Shown here one piece after another: positions 60,855-64,000 of a DNA stretch of 64,000 nucleotides. Each line of letters starts with the position of its first letter. Position 1 is the first letter of the stretch. The stretch covers positions 7,544,501 through 7,608,500 of the forward strand of contig NZ_CP022222.1 of NCBI RefSeq assembly GCF_009930815.1, written 5' to 3'. The position numbers were made by a program, and so were the translations under genes. This stretch comes from Bradyrhizobium sp. CCBAU 051011. Its GTDB lineage: Bacteria; Pseudomonadota; Alphaproteobacteria; Rhizobiales; Xanthobacteraceae. The notes under the pieces are model-generated. The model was given only the letters and a program-made list of their open reading frames with translations, made no database searches and was not told where the DNA came from.

Positions 60855-61880
60855 TCATGCCGGAACGCCGAGCTTTAGCTGTCGTTCCCAGCTCAGTGCG
60901 TGCTGCACGATCTGCTCGAGATGATCGTGACACGATCTCCACCGCAGGATGGACTTCGCCTTTGCGTTGGATGCCACAAGGATAGCCGGATCGCCGGGCC
61001 TGCGTTCGCGCATCCTCACGTCGAAATCGACGCGGCAAACGCGCTTGACGACATCAATCACATCCAGGACCGAGTAGCCGCGGCCATATCCCACATTGCA
61101 GGTCACGGATTCTCCCCCGCCTCGCAGATACGTCAGCGCATCGACGTGCGCCTGCGCGAGATCGGCGACGTGCACATAGTCGCGAATGCAGGATCCATCC
61201 GCGGTAGGATAATCGCTGCCAAATACGTCCATGCCCCGCCGCCGACCCAGCGCTGCCTGCACCGCGACGTGTATGAGATGAAATGCCTCTCGCGTGGACT
61301 GCCCCGAACGCCCCGCCGGATCGGCACCTGCGACATTGAAGTAGCGCAGCGCACAATACCTGAGCGGGGTCGATGCTGCTGCATCCCGTAGCATCCATTC
61401 GATGGCGAGTTTCGAGCGGCCGTATGGGTTGATTGGGACCGTCTCGTTTTCCTCCTCAATCGGGATCGTTCGCGGCTCTCCGTAAACAGCGGCAGTTGAC
61501 GAAAATATGAAGTGCGAAACGCCAGCGCGCTCGGCTTGTGAGATCAGCGCATGTGTGTTCACGGTATTGTTCAAATAGTATTTTCCGGGATCACGAACGG
61601 ACTCGGCGACTGATATGCTGCCGGCAAAGTGCATGATTGTATCAACAGCGTGGTCCTGCAGGATCTTGGCGACCATCGCAGCGTCGCCGCAGCTTGCACG
61701 ATAGAATGGCACGCCTTCCGGAACGGCGACCCGCAGACCCGTGGATAGATCGTCGACTACGACGGCTCGCTCGCCCGCATCCAGCAGGGCCAGGACCGCG
61801 TGGCTTCCAATGTAGCCGGCTCCACCGGTGACTAGCACGCTACCGCCATTCATCAATCGCGTCGTCCGGAAGTCCTGCAT
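60855..61880 (-). CDS. galE: UDP-glucose 4-epimerase GalE
   Basis: A 341-residue short-chain dehydrogenase-type epimerase interconverting UDP-glucose and UDP-galactose. NAD-binding TGGAGYIGSH is at about 18-27; the catalytic Ser is in FSSTAAVYG, and the Tyr-x3-Lys pair in NPYGRSKLA. ATG 61880 is spaced nine bases from AGAAGG, while the ATG two codons earlier (61886) is too close to it. It lies next to a polysaccharide-export gene, so it probably supplies UDP-galactose to exopolysaccharide synthesis. Its 3' end faces the metK remnant. Confidence 0.92.
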   Translation of the reverse strand: MQDFRTTRLMNGGSVLVTGGAGYIGSHAVLALLDAGERAVVVDDLSTGLRVAVPEGVPFYRASCGDAAMVAKILQDHAVDTIMHFAGSISVAESVRDPGKYYLNNTVNTHALISQAERAGVSHFIFSSTAAVYGEPRTIPIEEENETVPINPYGRSKLAIEWMLRDAAASTPLRYCALRYFNVAGADPAGRSGQSTREAFHLIHVAVQAALGRRRGMDVFGSDYPTADGSCIRDYVHVADLAQAHVDALTYLRGGGESVTCNVGYGRGYSVLDVIDVVKRVCRVDFDVRMRERRPGDPAILVASNAKAKSILRWRSCHDHLEQIVQHALSWERQLKLGVPA

Positions 61881-61973
61881 CGTCATTCACCTTCTGTCGG
61901 TCCTGGCCCAGTCGCGACCGTAAAACAGGCGGTCACACACGCCCGCTCCGCCCTTCCTGAGCAGAACTGGTCT

Positions 61974-62168
61974 TCAATCTTCCCAACAAGTAGGGCCAAT
62001 GGCGATTTCGCCTGCATCGTCGACGCCAAGGAGCCTGTAGACTTTCCAGGTCATCAGAACTTTCTTGCAGTGCTGGCACCTGACCTCGTCGCTATCGCCC
62101 AGCCTTGGCGGAGGCGCGATAGAGGCAGAGCCGCACGCGTCGCATGCAAAGTCTCTTGCGATCTTCAT
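61974..62168 (-). CDS. Small zinc-ribbon-like protein
   Basis: A 64-residue protein starting at ATG 62168, with AGAGG about six bases upstream. Two CxxC pairs, FACDACGSAS and RCQHCKKVL, suggest a bound zinc or structural ribbon. A longer frame (to 62390) adds about 74 residues of doubtful composition, so I take the short form. No family is recognised. It is divergent from the membrane gene at 62403. Confidence 0.5.
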   Translation of the reverse strand: MKIARDFACDACGSASIAPPPRLGDSDEVRCQHCKKVLMTWKVYRLLGVDDAGEIAIGPTCWED

Positions 62169-62402
62169 TACGACCTCTTCGTTTCCCGGTGGAACCGGCA
62201 ATCGTTCTGCTCCTGCGCCGGCTCCCATTCTGCTCCTCGAGCTGTCGAAGGTGGCTTCCTGCCCATTTTTTAGGCGCGACTTATTGATTTGTTCATGCAT
62301 CTTGACGCTAATATTCGTCGGATAGAACGCCAGCTTATCGACAGAGATCGGCGCGCGTTCCGATTGGATCGCCGACGCGACCGACCGCAAAGGTAGCTCA
62401 GA

Positions 62403-62714
62403 ATGCTCGCGGGCATGTTGTTCATGGCCGCAGGCTTTGCCTGCGGCGTCATTTTTCGACTCGGCGCTTTTACAATCGGCGTCGCGGCTCTCATTGCCGG
62501 ATACGGACTGTTGCTCGGCTTAGCCAATACCTCCTGGAAGGTGCTGGCCATCGAGTTGCTGTTGGCGCTGCTTTTTCTGCAGGTCGGATACGTGGGAGCC
62601 GTCGTCGCGCGAATATTTCTCATAAAGCTGAAGGCTCGTTCGCCCGGATTCGCCCGGCTGCATGCGATTCTGCATGTCGCACGCGCGAGCAAGACTGACC
62701 ATTCCACAAGCTGA
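62403..62714 (+). CDS. Small membrane protein near exopolysaccharide genes
   Basis: A 103-residue protein with three hydrophobic segments (about 3-20, 22-42 and 45-72) and a basic C-terminal tail (LIKLKARSPGFARLHAIL). AAGG lies about nine bases before the ATG. It resembles small EPS-locus membrane proteins in shape, but that is a loose resemblance. Its stop is 25 bases from the stop of the convergent export gene. Confidence 0.6.
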   Translation: MLAGMLFMAAGFACGVIFRLGAFTIGVAALIAGYGLLLGLANTSWKVLAIELLLALLFLQVGYVGAVVARIFLIKLKARSPGFARLHAILHVARASKTDHSTS

Positions 62715-62739
62715 AGCCCGGTTGGTTGCATGCTCCGCT

Positions 62740-64000
62740 CTACTTCTCACCCGATTGCGAAACGATGGTGGCGTAGTTCCCCGCGTTGAATGCCGTTGTC
62801 GCGACACCCTTGCGCGAGACTGACGCTGCGGCACCCGGCGCGCGATTGACCTCGACGCGAACAACGTCGCCAGGTTCCACAAGCGCTCCGTCGTCAGCCG
62901 GGAATGTCGCCATCGCGCCATCCTTGCGCCGCTGTATCCAGTAGGAAAGCGACTTCCCGCCGCTCTCATTTTGAGCCGTCCGCGGCGACGTCGTTGTTTC
63001 GGCGACAAGCGTTTCAGACGTATTTATCCGATTGATCAGTTGCTCGATGCTGGCCTTGGCCTCCCGCAGTTCGGACGAGGCTTTCGCCTTTCCGTCCTTG
63101 ACCAGATCGGTCGCATCCCGCTCCGTCTTCCGCACTTCCTGCTGAGCCCGCACTAACGCTGTTTGCACGTCAAGCATTCCGCTTTGAATATCTGCGGTCG
63201 TGCGCTCCAGCGCGAACTGCCGAGACGTGACTGCAAGCCCCTTATCGACAAGCGCGCCGACGGTATTCAGCTCGCGCTGGGCCAGGGCGACCTGCTTCTC
63301 CTGTGTCGCCAGCTTGCTCCGCAGTGAGGTAATCTCCTTCTCATACAGCGATCGCAGTTCCGACAAGGCCGCGAGCTGCGATTGCAGCGCGTCGCGCCGG
63401 GTTATCAGGATCGTTGCCTCCTCTGCCAGGAGACTTCCGATGTCCTTCTTGTTGGCGAGCTCGGGCGGGAGAGTGATTGTGTTCTGCTCGGCAAGTTCAG
63501 CTTCGAGCCGAGCGCGGCGGATGTAGGTCCGCCACAGTTCCAGACGTGCAGCCTCGACGTTTCCTGCCGCGTTGATCTGCTCCCGCATCCCGGCTTCGCT
63601 TGGCCGATGCAAGCCGCCGGCTACGCCGACTGCCTGCAAGACGCTTAAGCCGGGACGAAAGCTGAATTCACCGGGGCGCTCCACATCGCCGAGCACGTAG
63701 AACGGGCGATACTGGACTATCTCGACCGCCGCTTCCTGCGCACCCATAAAGCCGGTGCGCTTGTACAGTTCTGCCGTGATCGCACGAGCGAGTTGATCGC
63801 TGGTCCGCCCCTCCGCGGCGATTTCGCCGATCATCGGCAAGGACACGCGACCGGCGGGATTTACGGTGTATTCCGCGCCAAGCGGCGTCCACTCGTAGTA
63901 TTCGGCCTTGCCGGCACGCCATTCGACGACTTTCAGGCGCAGTTTGTCCTGAGGACCGAGAAGATATTCAGCGCTGAAAGCCGGTGTGGCGAGAAGTTGA
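62740..64000 (-). CDS. Polysaccharide export protein, ExoF-like (5' end outside window)
   Basis: The gene enters from the right; about 420 codons are visible and the start is not. The visible part opens with a signal-peptide end (ATPAFSA) and the Poly-export domain (YLLGPQDKLRLKVVEW), then an SLBB-like segment (FYVLGDVERPGEFSF and GLSVLQAVGVAGG). A long coiled coil follows (about 150-310 in visible numbering), then a short C-terminal domain. This order fits ExoF/OPX-type periplasmic or outer-membrane export proteins of exopolysaccharide systems. It is convergent with the small membrane gene. Confidence 0.85.
   Translation of the reverse strand, partial: QLLATPAFSAEYLLGPQDKLRLKVVEWRAGKAEYYEWTPLGAEYTVNPAGRVSLPMIGEIAAEGRTSDQLARAITAELYKRTGFMGAQEAAVEIVQYRPFYVLGDVERPGEFSFRPGLSVLQAVGVAGGLHRPSEAGMREQINAAGNVEAARLELWRTYIRRARLEAELAEQNTITLPPELANKKDIGSLLAEEATILITRRDALQSQLAALSELRSLYEKEITSLRSKLATQEKQVALAQRELNTVGALVDKGLAVTSRQFALERTTADIQSGMLDVQTALVRAQQEVRKTERDATDLVKDGKAKASSELREAKASIEQLINRINTSETLVAETTTSPRTAQNESGGKSLSYWIQRRKDGAMATFPADDGALVEPGDVVRVEVNRAPGAAASVSRKGVATTAFNAGNYATIVSQSGEK

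Noticed and set aside
1..64000. rRNA genes, CRISPR arrays, complete insertion sequences or a replication origin
   Set aside because: No 16S/23S/5S-like sequence, no regularly spaced repeats, no intact transposase and no parAB/dnaA-type context were seen by eye.

Overview
The window looks like the chromosome of a high-GC alphaproteobacterium of the Bradyrhizobium/Rhodopseudomonas group. The basis is family composition and gene style: FixK-type and FixJ-type regulators, many TTGA-N6-TCAA FixK/Fnr boxes, IalB, DUF599 and DUF3141 proteins, and an ExoF-like export protein. No rRNA, tRNA or CRISPR array was found. The species is an inference from recall, not from a database search.

Left part (1-9.9 kb) is ordinary core and accessory chromosome: the end of a glutathione S-transferase gene, a DUF599 membrane protein, a TonB/TolA-like protein, an aldo/keto reductase, an HTH regulator with an internal tandem repeat, the magnesium transporter MgtE, two tandem NodB-type polysaccharide deacetylases, and small membrane, coiled-coil and lipoprotein genes.

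10.4-20.9 kb is one compact five-gene operon on the + strand: a DUF4132 giant protein, a MoxR-type AAA+ ATPase, a DUF5682 protein, a VWA (CoxE-like) protein and a SWIM zinc-finger protein. Several junctions overlap (TAATG, ATGA). Order and sizes match the E. coli yehI-yehL-yehM-yehP-yehQ set, whose function is unknown. Diverged copies of a ~43-bp sequence lie on both sides of the operon. An FAD-dependent oxidoreductase and a decayed serine-recombinase fragment follow.

23.3-59 kb is a low-oxygen metabolism island. Ten TTGA-N6-TCAA palindromes sit in front of its transcription units. It encodes pyruvate formate-lyase, its activase, an AspT-like antiporter and FocA in one operon; DUF3300/DUF2950 exported proteins; a sensor kinase with a periplasmic ligand-binding domain; PPK2; SulP and YoaK-like transporters; several alpha/beta hydrolases, one of them a double-domain protein; an IalB protein; a FixJ-type response regulator and a FixK-type activator; a small potassium-channel-like protein; CoA-transferase ScoAB, MaoC, FabI, acetate kinase, a phosphotransacylase and a PhaC-like DUF3141 protein; an AI-2E family permease, a GNAT enzyme and a Ca2+/H+ exchanger. 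Together these suggest pyruvate dissimilation to formate and acetyl-CoA, substrate-level ATP formation through acyl-phosphate, acyl-CoA handling and polyphosphate/polyester storage under oxygen limitation, all under FixK/Fnr control.

The right end (59-64 kb) holds an intergenic stretch with three hairpins, a degenerate metK copy with two frameshifts and a missing N-terminus, galE, two small genes and the 3' part of an ExoF-like polysaccharide export gene that leaves the window, so an exopolysaccharide locus probably begins here.
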